Origin: a virus
IMG/VR virus record: IMGVR_UViG_3300009156_000412
Coordinates: 1-30,746 of that record
Direction: 5' to 3' (one strand)
DNA length: 30,746 nucleotides
Numbering within the stretch: the stretch's first letter is position 1; each line of letters starts with the position of its first letter. The notes under the pieces are model-generated. The model was not told where the DNA came from and made no database searches. It worked only from the letters and a program-made list of their open reading frames with translations. Positions 21,404-28,640 of this stretch are shown here, piece by piece. The position numbers were made by a program, and so were the translations under genes.

Positions 21404-22085
21404 GACGTAGCCGTTCTTGATCCAGGCGGGCCACTTTTGTGCGCCGTTGCATGAATAGTCGTTGGTCTTGGGTGGTCTGTCGGTGTGCTTTGTCGTAGGT
21501 GGCGTCCATCTCCGCCTTGCCCCAGTGTGGATGCAGGTGCTCAACGACAGAGCGCTTCGAGAAGCAGAACAAGCGGCGGCGAACGGCCGTTTCAACGAAC
21601 TCTGAGTCAGTCCATTGGTGGTCGTATGCCTCGGAGAAGATCAGTCCAGAGCCGTCGGCGGTGCCGCCCCAATGGTTGATGTACTCGCGCGAGATGAGGC
21701 TGTGGGTCGAGTGGCGACCGCGCTTGACGAGCGGGTTGCCGAGATCGTTGGTACCGATCACGCCGCAGTTTCCGCGTGCCGCGATCCGCATCGCGTGTGT
21801 ATCCCAGCCTGGATAGAAGACGAGATCGGTTGCGCCTTGAAAGAGCCACGGCTCATCAGTCTGTTCAAAGCCCAAGGTGAGCTTCTTGGCGTAGTCGGCA
21901 CGTCCGGCCTGCCAGCTTGTGATGAGTAGCAGCGCGTCGCTGTCTTTTGCCTCTTCGATCGCCTCGTCGCCGGGGGTGCAGATGAAAACAACGCGATGTT
22001 CCGTTTCTGTCGCGTTGGCGATCGAGCTGAGGAGTGGTTTGATTTGTTGTGCGCGGCCAAGCACCGGCACGAGAATTGCAATCAT
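21387..22085 (-). CDS. Glycosyltransferase-like protein (232 aa)
   Basis: ATG at 22085 overlaps the stop of the zinc-ribbon gene (ATGA). The start IAILVPVLGRAQQIKPLLSS is a GT-A first strand and helix. WLFQGATDLVFYPGWD occupies the place of the DxD motif. GNPLVKRGRHSTHSLISREYI and DSEFVETAVRRRLF follow. It is more diverged than its neighbours. The C terminus is Arg/Gln-rich. Confidence 0.75.
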   Translation of the reverse strand: MIAILVPVLGRAQQIKPLLSSIANATETEHRVVFICTPGDEAIEEAKDSDALLLITSWQAGRADYAKKLTLGFEQTDEPWLFQGATDLVFYPGWDTHAMRIAARGNCGVIGTNDLGNPLVKRGRHSTHSLISREYINHWGGTADGSGLIFSEAYDHQWTDSEFVETAVRRRLFCFSKRSVVEHLHPHWGKAEMDATYDKAHRQTTQDQRLFMQRRTKVARLDQERLRHERQR

Positions 22086-22324
22086 TCCAAGATCGCGCCT
22101 ACGAGTGCTTGAATCTCTTGGGGGGAAAAGCGCTTCTGCCAGTAAGCAAAGTCCTCTTCACTCGGCGTCACAGACGACACAGCACGACACATCTGGCAGA
22201 GATGTGGCTTGCCTTCACTCATCTTGCGCCGATAAGAGCGGTCATTGATCTGGTCAGAATCCCCGCATCCAGTGCACCGAATCGACACGCGTCTGGGTGA
22301 TTTGCGAACCGGGCTGCTCTCCAT
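22082..22324 (-). CDS. Zinc-ribbon protein (80 aa)
   Basis: CTGC near residues 17-20 and CQMC near 43-46 form a four-Cys zinc site, flanked by basic residues (SPVRKSPRRVSIR and RSYRRKMSEGK). The C terminus is a helix (SEEDFAYWQKRFSPQEIQAL). It lies between the large terminase and the first glycosyltransferase. A nucleic-acid-binding role is plausible. No strong ribosome site was found for ATG 22324. Confidence 0.65.
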   Translation of the reverse strand: MESSPVRKSPRRVSIRCTGCGDSDQINDRSYRRKMSEGKPHLCQMCRAVSSVTPSEEDFAYWQKRFSPQEIQALVGAILE

Positions 22325-22351
22325 GGCAGCGAACCATACGGCCTCGATCGG

Positions 22352-23935
22352 CTATGCAGCGCGGCGACGGAGCCGATTGATCCCGCTTGTCTTGATCGGG
22401 GCCATCTGGCGGCTGCGAATCCAGTTGCCGAATTGGCTCCAGGCGTCGACGTCATCGTCGTGCTTGGCATGCGGGAATGCAGCGCAGTTCGATACGAACT
22501 TGACAACGTCCTCGGGCGATTTGTGTTCGTCGTAGGACGGCTGCCAGGGCGGGCCGTAACCGGGCAGGAAGTAGTTGCCGGACTCCAAAGCATCCGATGC
22601 TGACTCGGCCCTGGTCTCCTTGTTGCCCTCTACCCCGGCGGAGATCTTCTGCACCCCAGGGATATTCCGCTTCAAATCGACAATCAGTTCGACGCCGTAG
22701 CCTGCATTCTCAATCAGCACCGAGAGATAGGTGGCCTTCCAGGTTCTACTCGCCCAATTGGCCATGTCCTGAATTGTCCGCTTGGCCTTGCCGTAGTTCA
22801 TTTTTTCGCAGACCAGGTCAAGCAGATAACGGTCTGCGCCCTTGACGCCCCAGCACTGAATCGCCACGTTGTCCGAGGTTTCCTTGTCCTTCAGTGGCGT
22901 ATCGACCGAGATCACGATCTGATCGAAACGGCCAAGCACAGCCCAGCTTTCAGTGGCACGGATGCGTGGGTCATAGAAGCGCCACCACTCGACCTTGAGG
23001 ATTTCACCTTCGCGGGCGGCTGGCCGCTGTTGTAGCTGTCCGGCGGCACGATGGCTACCGAGCGAGCGTGCCAGCGCGTCGGAAGCTTTTTCGTCGCGAT
23101 GATCAGGCCACAATAGTTCCCCTTCCGCGCGTGGATCATTGGGCCAGACAAAGGGGTGGTCTGCCTCATAGCGTTCAGGCAAGCACAACACTTCCCAGTC
23201 CTCAAGATCGAGTACATGCGCAGCAAGGTCATCTTCATGCAGGCGCTGCATCACGATCACGCGTGCGTGCTTGAAGCCAATGTCGATACCGCGCGTGGTA
23301 AGCGTGCCGTCCCACCAGTTGTTTGCTTCGTCAAGTGAAGAGCGGCTGGTTGCATCAGCGGCATCAGCCTTGATCGGATCGTCGACGATGATCCGGTGGC
23401 CGTGCTCGCCGGTACCGGTTGAGCGCGGCGCAGTCGCGAGACGTGTGCCACCACGGTTGTTGCCGTAGTAGTGCTCACCCTCGCGGATGAATTCGAACTT
23501 GTCGCCCCAGCGCTCCTGATACCAGTCACTCATCATCAAGGTGCGGCTCATCGCCGACATGCGCCCAGCAAGTCGCGTTTCGTAAGAGGCGGACCAGTAG
23601 CGCAGCCACGGCCGTGTCGTCCATTCCCAGGGATGCCAGAAAACGGAAACGGTGCCGGTCTTCATCGAACCAGGCGGCACCCAGATCTGCAGACGGGTGA
23701 TCTCGCCTTCAGAAACAGCCTGCAACTTGTCGCAGATCGCATCGATATGCCAGTTGTGGTGGTATGGCACTTCCGGGTTGAGCACATGCCAACCAGCGGC
23801 AATGAACTTCGAGAGCGACTGCGGTAACTCCTCACGCTCGCGTTGCAAGTCGCGTCGAGAGCGCTCGGCGAGCAAGGACTCATACAGCGCTTTGTCTTGG
23901 CTGGAGTTGGGGTCAGGCAGCGCGAGCGTCGTCAT
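22352..23935 (-). CDS. Terminase large subunit (526 aa)
   Basis: This is the packaging motor and nuclease that cuts and translocates phage DNA. I start at ATG 23935 with GAAGAAG upstream; 23977 is an alternative. Walker A is WVPPGSMKTGTVS (residues 85-97), the common phage variant. Walker B is RIIVDDPIK (181-189). The RNase H-like nuclease has its first Asp at 345 in ISVDTPLKD, Glu 409 in IENAGYG and the Asp run HDDDVDAW (492-499). Length is normal. It overlaps the end of the small terminase gene, as is usual. Confidence 0.93.
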   Translation of the reverse strand: MTTLALPDPNSSQDKALYESLLAERSRRDLQREREELPQSLSKFIAAGWHVLNPEVPYHHNWHIDAICDKLQAVSEGEITRLQIWVPPGSMKTGTVSVFWHPWEWTTRPWLRYWSASYETRLAGRMSAMSRTLMMSDWYQERWGDKFEFIREGEHYYGNNRGGTRLATAPRSTGTGEHGHRIIVDDPIKADAADATSRSSLDEANNWWDGTLTTRGIDIGFKHARVIVMQRLHEDDLAAHVLDLEDWEVLCLPERYEADHPFVWPNDPRAEGELLWPDHRDEKASDALARSLGSHRAAGQLQQRPAAREGEILKVEWWRFYDPRIRATESWAVLGRFDQIVISVDTPLKDKETSDNVAIQCWGVKGADRYLLDLVCEKMNYGKAKRTIQDMANWASRTWKATYLSVLIENAGYGVELIVDLKRNIPGVQKISAGVEGNKETRAESASDALESGNYFLPGYGPPWQPSYDEHKSPEDVVKFVSNCAAFPHAKHDDDVDAWSQFGNWIRSRQMAPIKTSGINRLRRRAA

Positions 23936-24629
23936 CTTCTTCGCCTGGTTCAAGCTGACGTTGCTCAACGGTGTCAATCAGCATGTCGAGATCGTTGTCG
24001 GTCAGCTCAGGGAAGACCTGCTGCACCAACACCTTGAGTTCGTTGCTGGTGCCACCCATGATCTCGGTCTTCTTGGTCAGGAACGCATCCCGGAACTCAG
24101 GCAGGTGGATGATCGCGAGGTCGCGGGCGGCGCGATAGTCGCCGTTGTCAGCCATCCGCTGGATCGTGGCGCGCAAGCCTTCCTGGTAGTTCGGGTAGCC
24201 AAGCTTCTTCGCTTCGCCGTACTGGTCAGCAAACTCGGCGTCCTTTTGTGCGCGCCGATGCAGCTGCGTCAGCGTTGTCTTTGGATCGAGCAGCTCAGCG
24301 GCATCCTTCATCGGCACGCCCGCCTCGATGTATTCGCAGAACTGCTCCAGCATTTCCGGGGTCAGATAGTCGGCCTTGACGTGCCCGGAAAGCGTGGTGG
24401 TGCGCGGCTTACCCGCGTCTACCCTGGGCGGCGCCTTCGCTCGGCCTTCGGCTCGGGCGCGCAGGTATTCGGCCGCGAAGAATGGGTCGTACTCACGGCT
24501 CTTCTCCGAGAGCAGCCGCCGAAACATGGAGGCGGTGTATGCCTCGCTGACAAGAGAGGCGGCTTCCGGCGGAGACTTGCCGATCCGCAGGAAGTCGAGG
24601 AACGAGTCCTTGTCGTGTTGCGGAATCAC
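23913..24629 (-). CDS. Terminase small subunit (238 aa)
   Basis: GTG start at 24629. Two helix-turn-helix-like regions are visible: SFLDFLRIGKSPPEAASLV at the N terminus and MLEQFCEYIEAGVPMKDAAE near residues 93-112. A helical stretch follows (QYGEAKKLGYPNYQEGLRAT, then YRAARDLAIIHLPEFRDAF), then an acidic tail likely to contact the large subunit. Order and overlap with the ATPase gene support the call. It would recognise the packaging site. Confidence 0.8.
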   Translation of the reverse strand: MIPQHDKDSFLDFLRIGKSPPEAASLVSEAYTASMFRRLLSEKSREYDPFFAAEYLRARAEGRAKAPPRVDAGKPRTTTLSGHVKADYLTPEMLEQFCEYIEAGVPMKDAAELLDPKTTLTQLHRRAQKDAEFADQYGEAKKLGYPNYQEGLRATIQRMADNGDYRAARDLAIIHLPEFRDAFLTKKTEIMGGTSNELKVLVQQVFPELTDNDLDMLIDTVEQRQLEPGEEDDDARAA

Positions 24630-24662
24630 GCCGCCAGTGTAGGGCGACGATCGGCTATGTGT

Positions 24663-24872
24663 CTAGGTTTCCAGTGCTCGTGCCGCGTGACGAAGGAGTT
24701 CGGCGAGACGGAGACATTCCTTCTCCATGTCCCCCAACATCACATCCAATGCGATCAGACCTTCACGCGCAAGCCTGCGGCGTTCGTCTTTATCCACGTT
24801 GGGAATCTTTTGCAGCACGTCAGCGATCACTTCAGCCGTGGCAGACCACGTGTTGAGATGTTGTTCACTCAT
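24663..24872 (-). CDS. Small helical protein (69 aa)
   Basis: ATG at 24872 overlaps the stop of the membrane protein gene by 8 bases. The protein is almost all helix (TAEVIADVLQKIPNV, ERRRLAREGLIALDVMLG, KECLRLAELLRHAARALE) with heptad-like Leu spacing, so it may dimerise. It lies just before the terminase genes. Family unknown. Confidence 0.6.
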   Translation of the reverse strand: MSEQHLNTWSATAEVIADVLQKIPNVDKDERRRLAREGLIALDVMLGDMEKECLRLAELLRHAARALET

Positions 24873-25191
24873 CGAGCTTTGCGCCAGCGATCACAACCGC
24901 GTTGATCGCGAGTGGCACCGCGACTAGCACGGTGGCGTGCGGCCAGATCAGCCAGGCGCCCCACCAGGCAAGCGAGATCCAGAAGCCTGCACAGTAGGGG
25001 CAGGTGAGGAAGGTGCCCCACTCAAAGCGGTAGTCGTCGTTTGGGTCCTCGCCTTCTTTCCAGTCGGGATCGAGGTTGAGGACCCAACGACGGGGTCGGT
25101 TGAGAATCTCGTCTTCCGCGAGCAGGCGAAAGATTCGCCAGGCGGCTAGGCCCAGCAGCAGGAACTCCCACCAGCTCGGAATGTTGTTCAC
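24865..25191 (-). CDS. DUF1360-like membrane protein (108 aa)
   Basis: GTG at 25191 overlaps the stop of the upstream gene. An N-terminal hydrophobic helix (WWEFLLLGLAAWRIFRLLAE), a loop with RPRRWV, then FLTCPYCAGFWISLAWWGAW with Cys 64 and 67, and a last membrane helix (TVLVAVPLAINAVVIAG). The CPYCxGFW motif between membrane helices is characteristic of DUF1360 proteins, which occur in many actinophages. Function is unknown. Confidence 0.78.
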   Translation of the reverse strand: MNNIPSWWEFLLLGLAAWRIFRLLAEDEILNRPRRWVLNLDPDWKEGEDPNDDYRFEWGTFLTCPYCAGFWISLAWWGAWLIWPHATVLVAVPLAINAVVIAGAKLDE

Positions 25192-25343
25192 TTCTTCTTC
25201 TTCGTCTCTTCGACCTCTGCGGCGGTGCGCTTCTCATCGGTCGGCGGCTCGGTCGGGTCCTGGTGGACACGCTCGTAGCTCTGGTCGTCAGCGTGATCGC
25301 CTTCGACTGGCTCCCAGGCTGTCTCGTCCTTCTGTGCGGGCAT
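25188..25343 (-). CDS. Small charged protein (51 aa)
   Basis: ATG at 25343 and a stop overlapping the GTG of the membrane protein gene. It is acidic and Pro-rich (TAWEPVEGDHADDQSYERVH, DPTEPPTDEKRT) with a C-terminal run of Lys. It looks intrinsically disordered. Its overlap and its gene-like composition support translation. No function can be assigned. Confidence 0.6.
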   Translation of the reverse strand: MPAQKDETAWEPVEGDHADDQSYERVHQDPTEPPTDEKRTAAEVEETKKKK

Positions 25344-25351
25344 CTTCCCTC

Positions 25352-25561
25352 CTAGCTGTTGGCGGCGGCTTCGACGTCGGACTTGGTGATCTTGCCGTCC
25401 TTGCCGGAACCACTGATGCTGTTGATGTCAACTCCTAGCTCGGCGGCGGCTACGAGCGCACCACCAGTTGCATTGGGGTTGATCGAGGTTGTTTCCTCAA
25501 CTCCCCCAACATTGCGGGACCAACTGCCGTCGTCGTTCTGCTTCCAACGTGTTTCATCCAT
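25352..25561 (-). CDS. E3-binding-domain miniprotein A (69 aa)
   Basis: I start at ATG 25561 with AAAGGAGGCGTC upstream. Residues 1-17 hold a motif RWKQNDDGSWSR shared with the next protein. Residues 30-66 match the peripheral-subunit-binding (E3-binding) fold of 2-oxo-acid dehydrogenases: a helix LVAAAELGVDI, then SISGSGKDGKITKSDVEAA with the Gly-rich turn. In cellular enzymes this fold binds E3 or E1; in phages it occurs alone in small proteins of unknown role. Tandem paralogue of the gene at 25610-25822. Confidence 0.75.
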   Translation of the reverse strand: MDETRWKQNDDGSWSRNVGGVEETTSINPNATGGALVAAAELGVDINSISGSGKDGKITKSDVEAAANS

Positions 25562-25609
25562 GACGCCTCCTTTGTTGGGTTGTATCAAGCCCAAGAGGCG
25601 TTTTACCCA

Positions 25610-25822
25610 TTAGCGAGTTGCGTTGAACGCCTCCACGTCGGCCTTGGTGATCTTCCCACCCTTGCCTGTGCCGGTCAGGTCAGCAATCTCAATCCCAAGC
25701 AGCTCGGCTTGTCTGATCGCGGCGGCGGTGGCGTTGAGTCCCTGTTCGGAAAAGACGCTGATCCGTCGTGACCAGGTGCCGTCGTCGTTTTGCTTCCAGC
25801 GCGTCGTGTCCTTGACTGTCAA
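25610..25822 (-). CDS. E3-binding-domain miniprotein B (70 aa)
   Basis: TTG start at 25822 with GGGAGGAACA upstream. Layout is the same as its neighbour: RWKQNDDGTWSR at residues 8-19, then IRQAELLGIEIADLTGTGKG and GKITKADVEAF at 36-66. The linker differs (ISVFSEQGLNATAA). The two clearly arose by duplication and are kept in tandem, which suggests distinct partners or doses. No lipoyl or catalytic domain is attached. Confidence 0.75.
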   Translation of the reverse strand: MTVKDTTRWKQNDDGTWSRRISVFSEQGLNATAAAIRQAELLGIEIADLTGTGKGGKITKADVEAFNATR

Positions 25823-25839
25823 TGTTCCTCCCGTAAGTC

Positions 25840-26547
25840 TCAGATTGTCATCCGAAGTAAAAGCAAAACACAGAAGGCAATCGCAAAGTAAATCGACGCC
25901 ACCCGCACGATAAAGACCGTGTTCTTTTTCCTGGCCACGTAGTTGGGCACCACCAAGCTGTCCATGCCTTCTCCCCAGAGCAGGTCGAAATCCAGGGTCG
26001 GTATCTGGTAGTTGGCCTCTACCTTGGTTCGTCGTTTGGGGTTCCAGTTGCCGTACAGTGCAAGCGGGTAGGCGTACTGCCCGCGGGCGCCGCGATCACC
26101 AACAACGGTCTTGCCCCAGAGCGCGGTTTTCGCGACCACGACTTTGCCTTTGGCCAGCAGTGGTTCGGCCGTGTAGGCGTAGCAGTGTTCGGGTGTGTCG
26201 GCGACGTAAATGCCGCAGGTGCACTCTTCTTCTGGGGATGGGTGGCATTCGCGTTGCATCCATGACCAGGCATAGCCTGGTATTGGCGGGTAGCTGGGCC
26301 GGGGGGGCCAGTACTCGCCGCTCCAGAAGCTGTGTTCTAATTCGGTCATTGGCCCGTGCGGCGGCAGTTTTTCTTGGCCTTTTGGCACTTGTTCCCAATA
26401 GTGGTTGACAGCTTCACAGCTGGCTTCTGCCTTGTGGCCGATGGGCCAGCAGAAGTCGCTCTGTAGCGGCGAATGTAGTTTCCCTTGCTCGCAAACGCGC
26501 AGGACTTTCCAGCCGACGTAGGGTTCGATCGTGTCGGGGACTGTCAC
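25840..26547 (-). CDS. Actinophage hypothetical with CxCGIY motif and C-terminal membrane helix (235 aa)
   Basis: GTG at 26547 overlaps the stop of the 47-residue gene. The N-terminal part has VGWKVLRV, LHSPLQSDFCWPIGHKAEASC, then HPSPEEECTCGIYVADTP (about 105-122) and KGKVVVAKTALWGKTVVGDRGARGQYAYP. This combination is common in actinobacterial and actinophage proteins of unknown function. A hydrophobic helix (VFIVRVASIYFAIAFCVLLLL) ends the protein and should anchor it in the membrane. Confidence 0.7.
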   Translation of the reverse strand: MTVPDTIEPYVGWKVLRVCEQGKLHSPLQSDFCWPIGHKAEASCEAVNHYWEQVPKGQEKLPPHGPMTELEHSFWSGEYWPPRPSYPPIPGYAWSWMQRECHPSPEEECTCGIYVADTPEHCYAYTAEPLLAKGKVVVAKTALWGKTVVGDRGARGQYAYPLALYGNWNPKRRTKVEANYQIPTLDFDLLWGEGMDSLVVPNYVARKKNTVFIVRVASIYFAIAFCVLLLLRMTI

Positions 26548-26687
26548 GCTGGCACCGGCTCTTCGACGGGCGGTGCTTCGGCGGGTGTTTCTTCGTAGTC
26601 GGGTTCGGCGGGGGCTGGGTCTGGGTTTGGCACCGGCTCAACCAGTGGCTCAATCGTGATTGTTTCTCGCTCCGTCCCAATTTCCAT
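26544..26687 (-). CDS. Small acidic Pro-rich protein (47 aa)
   Basis: ATG at 26687 preceded by AAAGGAGAACAGG; the stop overlaps the next start (GTGA). It begins MEIGTERETITIEPLVEPVP and continues as Pro/Glu/Ala repeats, clearly disordered. It overlaps the end of the HTH gene by 38 bases. The good ribosome site and coupling support expression. Role unknown. Confidence 0.62.
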   Translation of the reverse strand: MEIGTERETITIEPLVEPVPNPDPAPAEPDYEETPAEAPPVEEPVPA

Positions 26688-27381
26688 CCTGTTCTCCTTT
26701 CACTGCTTGTTGCAGGTCTGCGATTCGTTGTGCCCGTGTTCTGCGTTTGTGGGCAGTAGTGGGGGTTTTGTCCCCGCGCACCCCGAGCGCTTGGAAGATG
26801 GCGGAGGCTGAGACGCCGAAGCGTCTTCCGATTTCGACGTCGGTCAGTCCTTCCTTTCGTAGTTGTCGTGCCTCCTCTTTTGACCAGGTGCTCTTGCCTG
26901 GGCCTGGGCCTGAGAACCGGGGGGTAAAGCCCGCCGCCGCAATCGCTGCATTCCAACTTGGAAAGGCGGAAGCCTCGCGTCCGTAGATCGCGGTTGCGGC
27001 GGGATGGTCAGGCCCGGCTCGCATCCATTCGGTTGCAGTCGGTGGGCGCCCGTGGGTTGTGTTCCAGGCCTGGATTGCTGCAATCACTCGTTCGCGTGTC
27101 CAACGCTTATGGCGTTTCTGTTGTTCGATGCTGCAGCGATTGCAGAGCGTGCTGGTGTACCAGATCTTGGTACCGCACTCAGCACAGCGTTTGCGCTGCC
27201 GGTGTTTGTAGTCACGGGCCGCAAGTCGTTGTTTGGCTTCCCGTTCCGGATCGAGCCAACGCAGCACTGTTGCTTGCGAAACGCCAAGCCGCAGCGCAAT
27301 CGTCTTGTTGTTCAGCCCGTCTGCATGCAGCTGGCGGGCTTGCTCACGCAGTTCTGCTGGAAAGGGATAGCCGAGCGGCAC
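26650..27381 (-). CDS. HTH/zinc-ribbon DNA-binding protein (243 aa)
   Basis: GTG at 27381 shares a base with the upstream stop. Residues 10-44 are a Hin/Psq-like HTH (ELREQARQLHADGLNNKTIA, SQATVLRWL). A zinc ribbon CAEC...CNRC follows at 66-69 and 80-83. Residues 94-155 form a domain (RERVIAAIQAWNTTHGRPPT, then PSWNAAIAAAGFTPR) common in actinophage and actinobacterial DNA-binding proteins. A second HTH lies at 166-200 (EEARQLRKEGLTDVEIGRRF). It is probably a regulator. Multiple DNA-binding units suggest a long or split target site. Confidence 0.78.
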   Translation of the reverse strand: MPLGYPFPAELREQARQLHADGLNNKTIALRLGVSQATVLRWLDPEREAKQRLAARDYKHRQRKRCAECGTKIWYTSTLCNRCSIEQQKRHKRWTRERVIAAIQAWNTTHGRPPTATEWMRAGPDHPAATAIYGREASAFPSWNAAIAAAGFTPRFSGPGPGKSTWSKEEARQLRKEGLTDVEIGRRFGVSASAIFQALGVRGDKTPTTAHKRRTRAQRIADLQQAVKGEQDGNWDGARNNHD

Positions 27382-27563
27382 TACTTCCCTTTCTTGGGAC
27401 GTGCCCGCAACCTACTTTCGCGCTCGCGCTCAGAACGGGTCAACGCCGCAAAGGCGCTCTGCTCGTAGACGTCTGCACCCCAAACGGTGCGCAGGTAGTC
27501 CTCGATCTGAGGCGTCCACCGGTCGGCCTGAAGCTTGGCCTCGCCGTTCAGCCAATCGTTCAT
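27381..27563 (-). CDS. Small hypothetical protein (60 aa)
   Basis: I start at ATG 27563 with CGAAAGGAGACAC upstream; the ATGA overlap with the preceding ribbon-helix-helix gene supports this start over the longer frame. The sequence is helical and charged (KLQADRWTPQIEDYLRTVWG, then LTRSERERESRLRARPKKGK). It may bind nucleic acid through its basic end. No family is recognised. Confidence 0.6.
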   Translation of the reverse strand: MNDWLNGEAKLQADRWTPQIEDYLRTVWGADVYEQSAFAALTRSERERESRLRARPKKGK

Positions 27564-27886
27564 GTGTCTCCTTTCGGGTAGCCACATACCGGGCAGGGTT
27601 TGCCGGAGTGGTAGATGTGGTGCATTTTCTGCTTCGGGCAATCGGCCACCCCGAACACGGTTTCGCCTGCACTCGCGGAAACCGACGCCCGGCTGCCCGA
27701 AGACTTGCTTGGGTGACCTTCCCCAGGAGACACAGCCCGCTCCTGGCTAGGTCCAGCGTCGGCTTCCGCCAGTCGCGCTTCCGCGGCTCGGCGCAGCCAT
27801 TCAGAGAGACTGACAAGTTCGCGGTGGGCCGCTTCGACCCAGAGCTGCTTCTCGTCGTCCGAAACCTGAAAGATAACCCGTGGCAT
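27560..27886 (-). CDS. Ribbon-helix-helix protein with zinc-ribbon tail (108 aa)
   Basis: ATG at 27886 lies inside the first unit of a 9-bp repeat array and has no ribosome site, suggesting a leaderless or near-leaderless mRNA. Residues 1-40 match a ribbon-helix-helix fold: a strand PRVIFQVSDDE, then KQLWVEAAHRELVSLSEWLR. A Ser/Ala-rich linker follows, then a zinc-binding tail with CPKQKMHHIYHSGKPCPVCG (about 82-101). RHH repressors such as omega and CopG bind tandem short operators in front of their own genes, so autoregulation through the array is the natural idea. Confidence 0.72.
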   Translation of the reverse strand: MPRVIFQVSDDEKQLWVEAAHRELVSLSEWLRRAAEARLAEADAGPSQERAVSPGEGHPSKSSGSRASVSASAGETVFGVADCPKQKMHHIYHSGKPCPVCGYPKGDT

Positions 27887-27955
27887 AAGTTATGTAAGTT
27901 ATAGCAGTTATGCAACTGACATACAAGGCATATCTTGCATCACTTATGCAAGAAC
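27884..27955. repeat. Array 1: eight 9-bp units over a promoter and start codon
   Basis: Eight back-to-back 9-bp units beginning at 27884, 27893, 27902, 27911, 27920, 27929, 27938 and 27947. Examples are CATAAGTTA, TGTAAGTTA, TAGCAGTTA and CATATCTTG; most begin CAT or TG and several end in TTA. The first unit contains the start codon of the RHH gene, and the last two overlap the end of the zinc-finger gene upstream. The region is non-coding in the frame of the RHH gene (in-frame TAA). Confidence 0.7.
27898..27926 (-). promoter_or_regulatory. Candidate promoter inside array 1
   Basis: On the minus strand, TTGTAT (27926-27921), 17 nt, then TATAAC (27903-27898), 11 nt before the ATG at 27886. 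The -10 is close to consensus, the -35 is weak. Transcription would start a few bases before the start codon. A repressor covering the 9-bp units would block it. Confidence 0.5.
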
Positions 27956-28173
27956 TTGGCAGCCATCACCGTGCCGCACTTGCAGCACTGCTTGTGCGCG
28001 CCGACACCTTGGTGCTGTTCGGCGGGTTTGCAGTAGCAATGTTCGCAGGCGAGGTACTGCACCTTCCACCAACTGAGGTCGTTTTGGGGCCAGACATAGA
28101 TCGCCTGCTGCGGATTGCAGCGACAGGGTGTCACGCCACAGATGGTGCAGTCTCCGTAGTAGATGGTGGTCAC
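27940..28173 (-). CDS. Multi-Cys zinc-binding protein (77 aa)
   Basis: GTG at 28173 overlaps the stop of the RHH gene upstream. Cys pairs occur in CTICGVTPCRC (9-19), CEHCYC (43-48) and CCKCG (63-67), enough for two zinc sites. Middle residues include AIYVWPQNDLSWWKVQYLA. The end of the gene runs into the 9-bp repeat array. Likely nucleic-acid or protein binding; no family recognised. Confidence 0.68.
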   Translation of the reverse strand: MTTIYYGDCTICGVTPCRCNPQQAIYVWPQNDLSWWKVQYLACEHCYCKPAEQHQGVGAHKQCCKCGTVMAAKFLHK

Positions 28174-28343
28174 AGCTCTTCGACGTTGGCTACTGCTTGC
28201 CGTGCCTCTTGTAGCCGTGCGGCCTTGTCAAGCACGAGCCGCATCCAGCCACTCAGCTCTAGGTGCTGTCGTTCTGCAGCTTCACGCCAGCGTTCTTTCT
28301 CGATCTCACTGCATCTGATCTGGATTACCTCTTTACGCGCCAT
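28170..28343 (-). CDS. Small ribbon-helix-helix protein (57 aa)
   Basis: ATG at 28343; the stop overlaps the next GTG. The protein is a compact RHH repressor type: strand KEVIQIRCSEIE, helix KERWREAAERQH, turn LELS, helix GWMRLVLDKAARLQEARQ. It is the natural candidate for binding the tandem 9-bp units at 27884 and 29079. A second RHH protein lies two genes downstream. Upstream bases are G-rich rather than a clear Shine-Dalgarno. Confidence 0.72.
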   Translation of the reverse strand: MARKEVIQIRCSEIEKERWREAAERQHLELSGWMRLVLDKAARLQEARQAVANVEEL

Positions 28344-28362
28344 CCCCCCACCCTACCCGTCC

Positions 28363-28376
28363 TGACCGGTCATGAC
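28363..28376. promoter_or_regulatory. Overlapping palindromes upstream of RHH operon
   Basis: TGACCGGTCA (28363-28372) and GTCATGAC (28369-28376) overlap 20 nt upstream of the RHH start codon. GTCATGAC also occurs inside a 10-bp palindrome at 29258-29267. They may be operator half-sites. The rest of 28377-28460 shows no gene. Confidence 0.4.
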
Positions 28377-28460
28377 AAGGTACTTGCTCGGCTGGTCTAA
28401 AACATTTTCACCGGCGGATCGCAAAACCCTGCAGCGAAGCGGCCTGGGCCGGGTCGCGAG

Positions 28461-28640
28461 CTAGTAGTCGGCGGGGAGCGGGGTTTCGTGTGTGCCGGGC
28501 TTGATTTGCAGGTTGACGCCTGGAAAGACATGGTGGAGTTCCATGATCAGCATTGCTTCGTGGGGCGGCAGGCGGAGCAGCATCTCTTTCTCTTCTCTAG
28601 GCAGCGTCGCGAGCACTGCTTTCATCTCAGCTTCGGTCAT
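28461..28640 (-). CDS. Small hypothetical protein (59 aa)
   Basis: ATG at 28640 overlaps the preceding gene by 14 bases. The sequence is MTEAEMKAVLATLPREEKEM, then LLRLPPHEAMLIMELHHVFP and a polar end with a final Tyr. It has two short helices and no motif of known function. The clean composition and the overlap support it as a real gene. Confidence 0.6.
   Translation of the reverse strand: MTEAEMKAVLATLPREEKEMLLRLPPHEAMLIMELHHVFPGVNLQIKPGTHETPLPADY

Noticed and set aside
23652-24905. A 417-codon plus-strand open frame across the terminase genes
   Set aside because: It is the shadow of the large and small terminase genes, which have clear motifs on the minus strand.
26414-26956. A 180-codon minus-strand frame overlapping the HTH gene
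   Set aside because: Low-complexity Arg/Thr/Pro-rich sequence; two real overlapping genes with ribosome sites or HTH motifs explain the region.
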